Part shown: positions 15,837 to 25,244 of the stretch, piece after piece | Position numbering within the stretch: the first letter of the stretch is position 1 | Layout: every line of letters begins with the position of its first letter | Assembly: GCF_900120125.1 (NCBI RefSeq) | Contig: NZ_LT635544.1 | Span: 263,458-327,457 of the forward strand | Origin: Gemella massiliensis | GTDB taxonomy: Bacteria; Bacillota; Bacilli; Staphylococcales; Gemellaceae | DNA length: 64,000 nt | Reading direction: 5' to 3' | Position numbers and translations under genes: made by a program | Notes under the pieces: model-generated | The model's database searches: none | Told to the model about the DNA's origin: nothing | What the model saw: only the letters and a program-made list of their open reading frames with translations

Positions 15837-18449
15837 ATGAAAGCAATAAATAAAGACATTTTTAGAGAAATATTAAAAACAAAAGCAAAATTTATTTCTA
15901 TAATGATAATAATGTTTTTAGGTGTTTTTATATTCGTCGGTTTAAAAGAAACATCTCCAACTATGGAAAATACCTACAATAAACACCTTGAAAAATACAA
16001 TTTTTATGATTTAAGAATTACACATAATTTTGGAATTAGTGATGATGACCTGAATGTTATAAAAAAATTAGATAACATTTCAGAATTAGAAAAGTATTAT
16101 ATAAAAAAATTGCAGATAAATAATAATGGTGATTATTTAAACGTAGAATCGCTACCTGAAAAATTAGCAACACCAAAAATAACTTCCGGACAACTCCCTA
16201 AAAATAATAAGGAAATAGCATTGGTGGAATCATTGCAAAATAAATATAAAATCGGTGATACCATCACATTCAATCAAAATGATAGCGACGAAAATAAGTT
16301 AAAAGAAACAAGTTATAAACTGGTAGGTTTTGTTCAAGGGGCAGATCATATTGAAGTTTCAAATCATAACTTAGCGAATAAAGATTACTTCGGTTATGTA
16401 ATTAAAGAAAATTTTTCTTTTAAAAATGCAACCGGAGTAAACATAAAACTAACAAATATTAAATATAAGTATAGTGATAAAAATTACACAAAAGAAGTAA
16501 ATAAAAGTAGAGATAATTTAATAGAGCAACTTCAAGTACAGCAGAGAATAGATGAAAAAAATTATTTAGAAGTTAATAAGAAAAAATTGCAGGAAAATGA
16601 GCAAAAGATAATTGAAGCGGAAAAAACTCTAAAAGATACAAAAAATCAGGTGGAAGCACTAAAAAATATTGATATTAATCAGTATAATCAACAAGTAAAA
16701 AAAATAACTGAATCGGAATTGAAAATTAAAGAGAATAAAAAACAGCTTAATGTAGCAAAACGAAGTTTAGAAAATGAAACTTATCCAAGATTTAATGTTG
16801 AAAATATTAGAGGATTGAAAAATTATGCTCAATTTATTGATTCAGCTGCCAGTTTAACTTTTGTAGCTAATGTATTTTCTATATTTTTATTTGTAGTATC
16901 TATCTTGGTTTCATTGACGACTTTAACCAGAATGATAGATGAAAATAGGATAAATATAGGAACATTAAAATCTTTAGGATACAGCAACTGGCAAATTTCT
17001 AAAAAATATTATATTTATGGGGTGTTATCAACTTTAATTGGAACAATATTAGGTATAATAGGAGCTTATTTAGTTATTGTACCGGTGGTTTATAATTCAT
17101 ATGCCAGATTTTTCACGCTGAATAAACCGGTATCAGTCTACAGCCCGTTAATTTTAATATCAGCATTTGGTATAGCTGTAGGTTGTATAATTTTATCAAT
17201 TTTTATACCACTTAGAAAAAACCTTAAAGAAAAAAGTGCTTATTTGTTAAGACCTAAAGCACCTAGTGGAGGTAGTAGAATATTTTTAGAAAAAATTTCT
17301 TTCATTTGGAGAAGATTAACCTTTTTAAGAAAGGTAACATTTAGAAATATTTTTCGTTATAAAATAAGAATGCTTATGACTATTTTTGGCGTTACGGGAT
17401 GCTTAGCGCTAATGTTTATAGGTTTTGGAATACGCTATGGCGTCATAGACATATCTAACGAACAATTCAAAGTTATAAATAGAGTTGATATAGCAGCTAC
17501 TTATAATCCATATATTGATGAAAAAGATGTCGATAATATTCAAAATGAAATTAATAATAATAACAATGTAATTAGAAGTGCAAAAGTGAATATGCAGTTA
17601 GCCACTATTGAAAAAAATCATGAGATATTGGACAGTATTCAGTTGCTAACCTTAGACGAAAGTAACTACAAAGATTATATATCATTAAAAGATAATTCAA
17701 AGGAATTGGATTTACCTCAAGATAGTGCGGTGATTAATGAAAAGCTGGCATATTTGCATAAACTGAATATAGGTGATAATTTTTCGGTAATCGTTAATGA
17801 TAAGGAATATAGTTTAAAAGTAGGAGCGATTAATAAAAATTATTTCGGTCATACTATATATATAAATAAAAATTATTATGAAACTGTGTTCGGTAAAAAA
17901 TATCAGGACAATACATTTTTAATAAAAACAAATGAAAACAGTGGTGTAGTAGAAGAGTTAACAAACACATTAAAAAATAATAAAGATATTGTTGGCGTAA
18001 GTGATAATTCAAAAATTCAGGAAACATTGGATAATTTTATAAAAGGTATAGATATTATTGTGGCAGTAATGGTACTTTGTTCAGTAACATTGGCATTAGT
18101 AGTGCTGTATAACTTAATTAATGTTAACGTTTCAGAACGTATTAGAGAACTCTCAACGATAAAAGTGCTTGGTTTTTATCCAAAGGAAGTGACGATATAT
18201 GTTTTTAGAGAAATATTCTATTTGAGCGGTGTTGGAATAATATTGGGGAATTATCTCGGCTATAGATTATATTTAAGAATAATCTTGGAACTGGCAGGAA
18301 GGAATATGATGTTTAGTAGTAGAGTACCTGTTATTGTCTATGCCTTGGCAACAGGAGTTACTATATTAATAACTATAGTTGTAACGTTAATCATGCACAG
18401 AAAACTGAAAAAAGTAAATATGGTAGAAGCACTTAAAGCTATAGAGTAG
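15837..18449 (+). CDS. FtsX-like ABC transporter permease
   Basis: Large membrane permease of 870 residues. It has an N-terminal membrane span (about 15-37), a long extracellular region containing a charged coiled coil (about 225-310, rich in KKLQENEQKIIEAEKTLKD), a first FtsX domain of three spans (about 335-460), another extracellular region after a span near 520, and a C-terminal FtsX domain (about 745-865). It forms a complex with the preceding ATPase. The lack of bacitracin-type sensor genes nearby leaves the substrate open. The coiled coil suggests a hydrolase-activating or envelope-sensing role, but that is inference. Confidence 0.85.
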   Translation: MKAINKDIFREILKTKAKFISIMIIMFLGVFIFVGLKETSPTMENTYNKHLEKYNFYDLRITHNFGISDDDLNVIKKLDNISELEKYYIKKLQINNNGDYLNVESLPEKLATPKITSGQLPKNNKEIALVESLQNKYKIGDTITFNQNDSDENKLKETSYKLVGFVQGADHIEVSNHNLANKDYFGYVIKENFSFKNATGVNIKLTNIKYKYSDKNYTKEVNKSRDNLIEQLQVQQRIDEKNYLEVNKKKLQENEQKIIEAEKTLKDTKNQVEALKNIDINQYNQQVKKITESELKIKENKKQLNVAKRSLENETYPRFNVENIRGLKNYAQFIDSAASLTFVANVFSIFLFVVSILVSLTTLTRMIDENRINIGTLKSLGYSNWQISKKYYIYGVLSTLIGTILGIIGAYLVIVPVVYNSYARFFTLNKPVSVYSPLILISAFGIAVGCIILSIFIPLRKNLKEKSAYLLRPKAPSGGSRIFLEKISFIWRRLTFLRKVTFRNIFRYKIRMLMTIFGVTGCLALMFIGFGIRYGVIDISNEQFKVINRVDIAATYNPYIDEKDVDNIQNEINNNNNVIRSAKVNMQLATIEKNHEILDSIQLLTLDESNYKDYISLKDNSKELDLPQDSAVINEKLAYLHKLNIGDNFSVIVNDKEYSLKVGAINKNYFGHTIYINKNYYETVFGKKYQDNTFLIKTNENSGVVEELTNTLKNNKDIVGVSDNSKIQETLDNFIKGIDIIVAVMVLCSVTLALVVLYNLINVNVSERIRELSTIKVLGFYPKEVTIYVFREIFYLSGVGIILGNYLGYRLYLRIILELAGRNMMFSSRVPVIVYALATGVTILITIVVTLIMHRKLKKVNMVEALKAIE

Positions 18450-18486
18450 TTATAAAAAATATTATTATTTTTAAGGAGATGATATA

Positions 18487-18777
18487 ATGACGATTACTGT
18501 TACAAAAAAGGCACAAGAATATTTAGTAAAAAAACAAAGATATAACATAATTATAACTTTAGATGAGATATTATGTTGAGGAGGAAGAAAGAGAAAAGCT
18601 ATTACGATTTTAGCAAAGAAAAATTTTTCTAATAGAAATAATTTTACAGAATATAAAACAGGAGAATTTAAAATTTTTATAGCATCAAATCTTATTTTAG
18701 ATAAAAATAATGTAACGATAGATATAAATAAATTTTTATTTACTTCGCAATTAACTCAAACAGGAGTTAGTTATTAA
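18487..18777 (+). CDS. HesB-like (CC/Se motif) gene with in-frame UGA: selenoprotein candidate or nonsense pseudogene
   Basis: AAGGAG and correct spacing precede ATG 18487. The frame reads 30 codons to TGT, meets TGA at 18577-18579, and then stays open for 65 more codons to TAA, directly followed by a strong terminator. With the UGA read through, the product is a 96-residue HesB/IscA-like fold: MTITVTKKAQEYLVKKQ, then ILC-UGA-GGRK at the usual cysteine turn, GEFKIFIASNLIL, and TIDINKFLFTSQLTQTGVSY. The UGA takes the place of the second cysteine of a CC motif, a position that families annotated as CC/Se are known to fill with selenocysteine. A simple Cys-to-stop mutation would look the same. 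No strong SECIS hairpin is evident by eye after the UGA. Confidence 0.6.
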
Positions 18778-18780
18778 AAA

Positions 18781-18822
18781 AAACTAATTACACTTTCATA
18801 AAGAGGTGTAATTAGTTTTTTT
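18781..18822 (+). terminator. Terminator after the HesB-like gene
   Basis: AAACTAATTACAC (18781-18793) pairs with GTGTAATTAG (18806-18815) and runs into seven T residues. The A-rich left side could also serve the convergent TVP38 gene. Confidence 0.9.
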
Positions 18823-18850
18823 AAAATAGTTTAGAAAATTACTTATAATT

Positions 18851-20047
18851 TTATTTTACCATTTCACCGGTTTTTTGTTTTTCTTCTTCTTTTTTGTGCT
18901 TATCATTGTATATTTTTTTCATAATACCGATTACGATAGATAGGGCGAATAGACACATTAAACCTATAAACAGATTTCTTGCTCCGCCTGAAAGTGTACC
19001 TCCAACATAAGAATAAATGATAGTTGCCGGAAGTTGTCCGATACCTGTCGCAATAAAGAATTTCCAGAATCCCATATTGGTTAAACCGGCAGCATAACTG
19101 ACAAAGTCGAATGATACAAACGGTAATAAACGACAGATTAAAATAGCACGATCTCCATAACGTTCGAAGAAAACATCAATACTGGCCATAGCACCTTTAC
19201 TTGTTAATTTTTCAACAACATCACGACCTAAACCACGTGCTATATAGAAACACACAGCAGCACCTGCCATGGCAGATGACCAAGAAAGGACAGCACCGAT
19301 TACCCAACCGAAAATAGCAGCATTAGATAATGTAATTAAGAATGCCGGTATAGGAGCGGCGATTGATTGTAAAATCATTAAAATAAATGATACTACGGCT
19401 GCCCACGCTCCCCAACTACGAAGATACTCAATAACAGCATTAGTATCAAACTGTGATAGCGTTGCAAATGCCGTGTTAATTCCTGATTTAAAACTAGGGA
19501 CAGTAAAATAAATTGCAAAGAACAGTGCGAAGGCAACAATAGTAATAATACGTGCATTTCTACGTTGTTTTTTACGTTTAGCTTCTTCTTCCGGATTTAC
19601 TTCACGTAAGTCACTAAGTTTAACCTCTTCTTCCTTAATTTTTTTAAGCTCTTCACGACTATAAACTTTTTGATATTTAGAACGAGTGTAGACTATATAG
19701 AAGTTAATAATATTTACCAGTACAATGATAACAAGAAGCGGTGTATGAATCTGTTTAACTGACGTTAATCCAAGTGCTTCTTTAGTAATATAAAATAGAA
19801 TATTCATTCTACCGGCAATAAGCATCATTATTAAAACAAGTCCTTCAATAATGAAGAATCCATATTTGTTGCCGATTTTTTTAAAGACAAAACCTGTCAT
19901 AATACCATATAGCGTCCAAACATACATTATAAGACTTTCATCAGCTAACATTGCATATTGAACGAAAAATGACAGCAACACTGCAAAAAAATAACCTAAG
20001 GCTATTCCAATAGTAGTGAAGTAAAATAGTAATCTTAAACGTTTCAT
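18851..20047 (-). CDS. TVP38/TMEM64 (DedA-superfamily) membrane protein
   Basis: Integral membrane protein of 398 residues in two parts. The N-terminal half (about 1-125) has four membrane spans of unknown type, followed by a charged cytoplasmic linker (about 125-165, EELKKIKEEEVKLSD and RKKQRRNARI). The C-terminal half is a VTT domain with the family signatures FGWVIGAVLSWSSAMAGAA and RLLPFVSFDFVSYAAGLT. VTT proteins are thought to act as lipid scramblases or proton-coupled transporters. The gene follows a YdjY-like lipoprotein gene on the same strand, as ydjX/ydjZ accompany ydjY in Escherichia coli. Confidence 0.88.
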   Translation of the reverse strand: MKRLRLLFYFTTIGIALGYFFAVLLSFFVQYAMLADESLIMYVWTLYGIMTGFVFKKIGNKYGFFIIEGLVLIMMLIAGRMNILFYITKEALGLTSVKQIHTPLLVIIVLVNIINFYIVYTRSKYQKVYSREELKKIKEEEVKLSDLREVNPEEEAKRKKQRRNARIITIVAFALFFAIYFTVPSFKSGINTAFATLSQFDTNAVIEYLRSWGAWAAVVSFILMILQSIAAPIPAFLITLSNAAIFGWVIGAVLSWSSAMAGAAVCFYIARGLGRDVVEKLTSKGAMASIDVFFERYGDRAILICRLLPFVSFDFVSYAAGLTNMGFWKFFIATGIGQLPATIIYSYVGGTLSGGARNLFIGLMCLFALSIVIGIMKKIYNDKHKKEEEKQKTGEMVK

Positions 20048-20126
20048 TAAATCTCTCCAATCTTTTAAAATAAAAGTCGAGAGTATCAGAACAGCAGATA
20101 CTCCGACTGAATATAAATTTAATTAA

Positions 20127-20813
20127 TTATTTTTTTACACTGTAAATAACAGCAACGTATGTTCCGTCTTCCGGTAAAACATCTTGGTTACCGGTGAATT
20201 TAACCTCTTTACGTTTTTCAACAGCTCCATAAGTGTAAGTAGAATTTGAAATGATACCCACCGGACAACTATCTAGGCAAGAAAGACAACCGGTATTTTT
20301 TTCTTTAGCATTTTTTAAGTTTCCGCCAAAATGGAATTCAATTTTTTTACCGTTGCTATCTTTTACTACTTCGTTAATATCATAATCTTTGTTAGCACCG
20401 TTCCAAGTTACTTTTGTATCGATTATATCACCTTCAACATGAGTAGTTTCCGCATTGTTAGCATTCATATTTTCACCGGGTTTAGCACCGATTTCGATAA
20501 GTGCGTTGTAAAAATCTTCCGGTTTAGCAAATGCTGTAAAGATAGATTTAGCACCATTAGTTCCGCTTTGTTCAACAGAATTATGACGAGTAGATTGCTC
20601 GAAATATTTACCGTTAACTTTAGTTAGTACTGTGACAGTACCTGCCTCTTTGTCCACTTTTAGCGGTTTATCTAAAGAAACTCCTTTTACATAGTCAGCA
20701 GGCTGATTAGAATTTTGTGTAGATGAATTATTGTTGTTGCTATTGCTACAACCGGCAAGCGTAACTAATAATCCTGCAGACATTAAGACAGATAATATTT
20801 TTTTCGATTTCAT
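20127..20813 (-). CDS. YdjY-like cysteine-motif lipoprotein
   Basis: Exported lipoprotein of 228 residues. The lipobox is LVTLAGC (Cys22) after a basic N-terminus, followed by an Asn/Ser-rich linker. The mature domain is beta-rich and contains GCLSCLDSCPVGI at about residues 176-188, a CXXCXXXCP arrangement like a partial iron-sulfur or metal site, then YTYGAVEKRKEVKFTGNQDVLP. This pattern matches the YdjY domain. It is the first gene of a pair with TVP38, 79 bases apart. GGGGGT precedes the ATG. A redox role on the cell surface is plausible but not shown. Confidence 0.8.
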   Translation of the reverse strand: MKSKKILSVLMSAGLLVTLAGCSNSNNNNSSTQNSNQPADYVKGVSLDKPLKVDKEAGTVTVLTKVNGKYFEQSTRHNSVEQSGTNGAKSIFTAFAKPEDFYNALIEIGAKPGENMNANNAETTHVEGDIIDTKVTWNGANKDYDINEVVKDSNGKKIEFHFGGNLKNAKEKNTGCLSCLDSCPVGIISNSTYTYGAVEKRKEVKFTGNQDVLPEDGTYVAVIYSVKK

Positions 20814-20848
20814 TACGAAATACCCCCTGAAATGATTTTTGTATTTGT

Positions 20849-20877
20849 ATTATAACATTTATATAAAAACTAAACAA
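20849..20877 (-). promoter_or_regulatory. Promoter of the ydjY-TVP38 pair
   Basis: On the minus strand: TTGTTT (20877-20872), a 17-base spacer and TATAAT (20854-20849), 36 bases upstream of the ydjY start. Confidence 0.7.
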
Positions 20878-21267
20878 TAATATTTTGATAAAAACATTAT
20901 TATATAAATAGCTAGAAAATATTTTTTATAGAAATTTAATTGTTTAACAAAAAATATTTTTTTATAAAAATTATGGATAGATAAAATTATATTTTAATAA
21001 AACGTTAATAAATATAATTTAACTTTTAAAAATATTTAATTATTATATAAATAAAGTTTTAAAAAAATTATATTTTAAAATATAATAATGAAGTAGATGA
21101 TAATTGTTTTAATTGATATTAACTATCAATTAACTAAGAGGAATAATTATTTGAGAAATTTTCTCATAAAAGGGTAAAAGTGTACTATAGTATTAGCTAA
21201 GATATATAGTTTGTGGTATAATGTTTTAGTTACATATAAAATTTAGACAATAAAAAGGGGTGAGAAA
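20878..21267. other. AT-rich divergent intergenic region
   Basis: No gene is visible. It holds a Fur-box-like palindrome at 21114-21128 and a TATAAT at 21217-21222 with TAGCTA 17 bases upstream, which probably drives the ABC-F gene. The rest is A/T runs without further structure that I can support. Confidence 0.5.
21114..21128. promoter_or_regulatory. Fur-box-like palindrome
   Basis: TGATATTAACTATCA matches the 7-1-7 Fur consensus TGATAAT-N-ATTATCA at 12 of 14 positions. It is the core of a longer perfect inverted repeat with arms AATTGATA and TATCAATT (21111-21131). It lies between ydjY and the ABC-F gene, about 85 bases upstream of the ABC-F -10 box, so the regulated gene is unclear. Confidence 0.45.
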
Positions 21268-23181
21268 GTGTTAATTCAACTTAATAATATAACAAAAAAT
21301 TTTGTTGTTAATAAAATTTTTTCGAATGTAAAAATGGAGATAAATAATAAAGATAGAATAGCTATAGTCGGAAGAAATGGAGCGGGGAAAAGTACATTAC
21401 TTAAAATTATAGCGGGTACTCTTAGCTTTGATACCGGAGAAAGAGCGGTATCTAAAGGAACCAGCATAGGTTATCTTTCACAAGAGTTTATTGTTAGAGA
21501 GGATTTATCGATATATGAAGAAATGATTACCTGTTTTTCTGAAATAATAGTCTTGGAAAAAGAATTAGAAAAACTTTCTTCTGAATTAACACCGGAAAAT
21601 TTAGAAAAAGACTCTAAACTTCTTAATCGTTATGACAGGTTGCAAAATGAAGTTTTAACCCATAAGGATTATCATTATAAAAGTAAAATAGAGAGTGTTT
21701 TATTCGGTTTAGATTTTAAAAAAGAAGTATTTGATAAAAAAATAAGTACATTCTCCGGTGGTGAGAAAACTAGATTATCTATGGCAAAACTGCTTCTTAG
21801 TGAACCTGATGTTCTAATTCTTGATGAACCGACTAACCATCTTGATATGGAGAATGTAGCTTGGTTAGAAAATTATCTAGGTTCTTATGACGGTGCAATT
21901 GTTATAGTCAGCCACGATAGATATTTTTTAGATAAAGTAGTGAATGTAGTTTATAATCTTGAATTTGGGAAATTAAAAAAATATGTAGGGAACTATACCA
22001 AGTTTATAGTTCAATACGAAGATGATTATAGTAAACAATTAAAAGAATATAATAGTCAACAAAAAGATATAAAAAGACTGGAAGACTTTGTCCAAAAAAA
22101 TATAGCTCGTGCTTCTACCAGTAAAATGGCAAAAAGCCGTCAAAAAGTGTTAGAAAAAATGGAGCTTATAGATAATCCTAAAAAAGATAACAGAGCAGCA
22201 AATATAGAGTTTAGAATAAAAGAACAAAGCGGACGAGATGTTCTAATGATAAACAACTTGACTGTGGGTTATGACAGTCAGATTGGAGAAAAATATAATT
22301 TTTCTATTTATAAAGGAGATAGAATAGCGGTAGTCGGAAAAAATGGTATTGGTAAATCTACTTTGATTAAAACAATAGCTAAAAGGCAAAATCCTCTTGG
22401 TGGGGCAGTTAGTTATGGCAGTAAAGTATCATTAGGCTACTATGATCAAAAACAAGCTGAATTTGAATCATCAAAAACCATTTTAAATGAGCTTTGGGAC
22501 GAATACCCGTTAATGAAAGAAGCGGAAATAAGAAATGTTTTGGGAAGATTTCTTTTTAGAGGTGATGATGTTTTAAAAATTGTCAAAGATTTATCCGGCG
22601 GAGAAAAAGCAAGATTACAACTAGCTAAACTTATGCTAGAAAAGAATAATCTTTTAATATTGGACGAACCTACCAACCATTTAGATATAACCAGTAAACA
22701 AGTTTTAGAAGAAGCGTTGGAAAATTACGAAGGAACTATTTTGTTTGTCAGTCACGATAGATACTTTATTAATAAAATTGCCAATAAAGTCCTTGATATT
22801 ACAGATAAGGGTTACAGTATTTATTTAGGAAATTATGATTATTATTTGGAAAAATTGGCACAAGAAAAGCTACTGGCGAGCTTAGAAGAAAAAGAAGTAG
22901 AAATAGAAAAAAAACAAGTAAATAGTTATATATTGGGTAAAGAAGAAAAAAAATATCTTCGAAAGCTGGAGAGAACTCGAGATGAAATAGTTGAAAAAAT
23001 CGAAGAGTTGGAAAACCATATTTCTGAAATTAATTCAGAATTAATAAAAGAAGAAATTTACACAAATGCCATAAAAACTCAAGAATTTAATGAACAATTA
23101 AAAGTTATTAACGACCGACTGGATACTTTAAATGAAGAGTGGCTGATGGTAGAAGAAGAATTAGAAAGTTTGCGGGATTGA
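21268..23181 (+). CDS. ABC-F family ATPase (Uup/YdiF-like)
   Basis: Ribosome-associated ATPase with two ABC domains and no membrane part; such proteins act on stalled ribosomes. The 637-residue product has Walker A GRNGAGKST (about 35-43), signature FSGGEKTRLSMA, the inter-domain linker with KNIARASTSKMAKSRQK, a second Walker A GKNGIGKST, signature LSGGEKARLQLA, and a charged C-terminal coiled coil (about 540-635). The C-terminal coiled coil resembles that of Uup. Start is GTG 21268 with AAGGGGTGA upstream. Three bases separate it from the DUF1934 gene, so it probably co-transcribes with argS and rpoE. Confidence 0.92.
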   Translation: MLIQLNNITKNFVVNKIFSNVKMEINNKDRIAIVGRNGAGKSTLLKIIAGTLSFDTGERAVSKGTSIGYLSQEFIVREDLSIYEEMITCFSEIIVLEKELEKLSSELTPENLEKDSKLLNRYDRLQNEVLTHKDYHYKSKIESVLFGLDFKKEVFDKKISTFSGGEKTRLSMAKLLLSEPDVLILDEPTNHLDMENVAWLENYLGSYDGAIVIVSHDRYFLDKVVNVVYNLEFGKLKKYVGNYTKFIVQYEDDYSKQLKEYNSQQKDIKRLEDFVQKNIARASTSKMAKSRQKVLEKMELIDNPKKDNRAANIEFRIKEQSGRDVLMINNLTVGYDSQIGEKYNFSIYKGDRIAVVGKNGIGKSTLIKTIAKRQNPLGGAVSYGSKVSLGYYDQKQAEFESSKTILNELWDEYPLMKEAEIRNVLGRFLFRGDDVLKIVKDLSGGEKARLQLAKLMLEKNNLLILDEPTNHLDITSKQVLEEALENYEGTILFVSHDRYFINKIANKVLDITDKGYSIYLGNYDYYLEKLAQEKLLASLEEKEVEIEKKQVNSYILGKEEKKYLRKLERTRDEIVEKIEELENHISEINSELIKEEIYTNAIKTQEFNEQLKVINDRLDTLNEEWLMVEEELESLRD

Positions 23182-23184
23182 TAG

Positions 23185-23562
23185 ATGAAGATAAAAATTA
23201 CAACCTATGTAGATGAAGAAAAACTTCTTGAGGAAAGCTATATTGGAGAATATTTTAATCAAAAAGAATATGAAAAAATAGAGTATTATGATAAAAATAA
23301 TAAAAAAATAAAAATTTTTATTGACAAAATAAAAGAAAGTGTTAGTATAGAGAAAGATGATTTTAAAATTGATATAACTTATATTGTTAAAAAATCTAAT
23401 TATAAAACTGAAATGGGGATAGTTAACCTTGCTATGCAGCTTATTAAGATAAAGAAAAAAGAACGTAATAATCTTGTTTTCTTTGAAATAAGTTATAATA
23501 TTATTTTTAATCCCGATAACAAACAAAAAAATACATTGAAAATATTATTGAAACGCAATTAG
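23185..23562 (+). CDS. DUF1934 (YwiB-like) beta-barrel protein
   Basis: Unknown function. The 125-residue protein alternates short beta strands and is very rich in Lys and Ile. EMGIVNLAMQLIKIKKKE near residues 75-92 and the C-terminal YNIIFNPDN fit the calycin-like DUF1934 family. The assignment is supported by position: it directly precedes argS and rpoE, as ywiB does in Bacillus subtilis. ATG 23185 follows the ABC-F stop by three bases. Confidence 0.7.
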   Translation: MKIKITTYVDEEKLLEESYIGEYFNQKEYEKIEYYDKNNKKIKIFIDKIKESVSIEKDDFKIDITYIVKKSNYKTEMGIVNLAMQLIKIKKKERNNLVFFEISYNIIFNPDNKQKNTLKILLKRN

Positions 23563-23589
23563 AGTAATTTTATTAAGGAGGTATTGTAA

Positions 23590-25224
23590 TTGAAAACTAA
23601 AATAGTAGAATTGTTGCAAAATTCTTTGAAAAAGTTAAATATAAACGATATAGAAGTTTATGTAGAAACACCGAAAAACACAAATAACGGAGATTTTTCT
23701 TCTAATGTTGCTATGCAGTTAACAAGAGTATTAAGAAAAAATCCGCGTATAATAGCCGAAGAGATAATTTCTAATATAGAAGATGATGAATCTGTTGAAA
23801 AAATTGAAATAGCAGGTCCCGGATTTATTAATTTTTATGTTAAAAAATCGAGCCTTGGCGGTATAATAGATAAAATTTTAAAAGAACGTGACGATTACGG
23901 GAAAACTGATGTAGGGAACGGCAAGAAAGTATTGTTAGAATATGTATCTGCTAACCCTACCGGAACACTTCATGTAGGTCACGCCAGAAATGCTGCCTAT
24001 TCAGATTCTTTAGCCAGAATTATGAAAAAGGCGGGTTATAATATTTCACGTGAATATTATATTAACGATGCAGGCAATCAAATTAATAACCTTGTTAGTT
24101 CCGCTATAGTTCGTTATAAACAAGCATTAGGTCTGGATGCAAAAATGCCAGAGGATGCTTACCATGGTGAAGATATTAAAACTCTCGGAAAAGAGTTAAA
24201 AGAAAAATTCGGCGACAGTCTATTATTACGTACCGATTTAGAAGAATTTATTCGTAATTATGCAATAGAATATGAACTGAATAATATAAAAAAAGATCTT
24301 GGTGATTTTGGTTTAGAGTACGATGTATATTTTAGCGAAAAATCATTATATCAAGAAGGTGCTATAGACAAAGCATTAGCTTCTTTGAAAGAACAAGGTT
24401 TTGTTTATGAAAAAGATGGAGCGTTATGGTTGGAAACCACAGCACTTGGAACCGGTGATGATAAAGACAGGGTATTGATTAAAGCGGACGGTGCATTGAC
24501 GTATTTAACCAGCGATATAGCTTATCATAAAAATAAATTAGATCGCGGTTTTGATTTATTAATTGATGTTCTCGGAGCTGACCACCACGGATATATCGGT
24601 CGCTTAAAAGCCAGTATTGTGGCGATGGGGTATAAAGCAGAACAATTAGAGGTTCTAATTATGCAAATGGTTCAGTTATTAAATAACGGCGAAGTTGTAA
24701 AAATGAGTAAAAGAACAGGAAAATCTATTACGCTTCGTGATTTAATTGATGAGGTAGGAAAGGATGCTGCACGTTATTTTCTAGTAATGAGAAGTGCGGA
24801 CAGTCATTTGGATTTCGATTTCGCAGTAGCTAAAGAACAATCCAATGATAATCCATTATATTATGTTCAATATGCACATGCACGTATTTGTTCAATATTA
24901 CGTCAGGCTGAAGAACAAGGTTTTATTAATGTGACCGATTGTGATTATGAGTTATTAACAGATGATTATTCTGTAGATTTACTTAAAAATTTAGCATACT
25001 TCCCGGAGATTGTATCCCAAGCAGCTATAAATTATGAACCTCATAGAATTTGTAATTATTTACAAACTTTAGCAAGTTCATTCCATAAATTCTACAACAA
25101 TAATAAAGTAATAACAGAGGATAAAGAACAGTCACAGAGTTATTTAGCATTAATAACTGCTGTTAAAACAACGATAAAAAATGCACTGGAACTAATCGGA
25201 GTATCAGCTCCGGAAAAAATGTAA
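23590..25224 (+). CDS. argS: Arginyl-tRNA synthetase
   Basis: Class I synthetase that charges tRNA-Arg. The 544-residue product has the N-terminal additional domain (about 1-110), the HIGH-type motif in ANPTGTLHVGHARNAAYSD (about 123-141), the KMSKS-type VVKMSKRTGKS (about 374-384), and the alpha-helical anticodon domain (about 415-544, DALR type, with YAHARICSILRQ). Start is TTG 23590, favoured by AAGGAGG nine bases upstream. It lies between the ywiB-like gene and rpoE. Confidence 0.97.
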   Translation: MKTKIVELLQNSLKKLNINDIEVYVETPKNTNNGDFSSNVAMQLTRVLRKNPRIIAEEIISNIEDDESVEKIEIAGPGFINFYVKKSSLGGIIDKILKERDDYGKTDVGNGKKVLLEYVSANPTGTLHVGHARNAAYSDSLARIMKKAGYNISREYYINDAGNQINNLVSSAIVRYKQALGLDAKMPEDAYHGEDIKTLGKELKEKFGDSLLLRTDLEEFIRNYAIEYELNNIKKDLGDFGLEYDVYFSEKSLYQEGAIDKALASLKEQGFVYEKDGALWLETTALGTGDDKDRVLIKADGALTYLTSDIAYHKNKLDRGFDLLIDVLGADHHGYIGRLKASIVAMGYKAEQLEVLIMQMVQLLNNGEVVKMSKRTGKSITLRDLIDEVGKDAARYFLVMRSADSHLDFDFAVAKEQSNDNPLYYVQYAHARICSILRQAEEQGFINVTDCDYELLTDDYSVDLLKNLAYFPEIVSQAAINYEPHRICNYLQTLASSFHKFYNNNKVITEDKEQSQSYLALITAVKTTIKNALELIGVSAPEKM

Positions 25225-25244
25225 AAGAAGGGATATAATAGATA

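Noticed and set aside
18577..18660. A bacterial SECIS element right after the UGA
   Set aside because: Only weak pairings are visible (GCTA/TAGC and AGAAA/TTTCT); none is strong enough to list as a feature.
23161..23526. 121-codon minus-strand frame rich in Phe and Ile
   Set aside because: It is the exact antisense of the Lys/Asn-rich DUF1934 gene.
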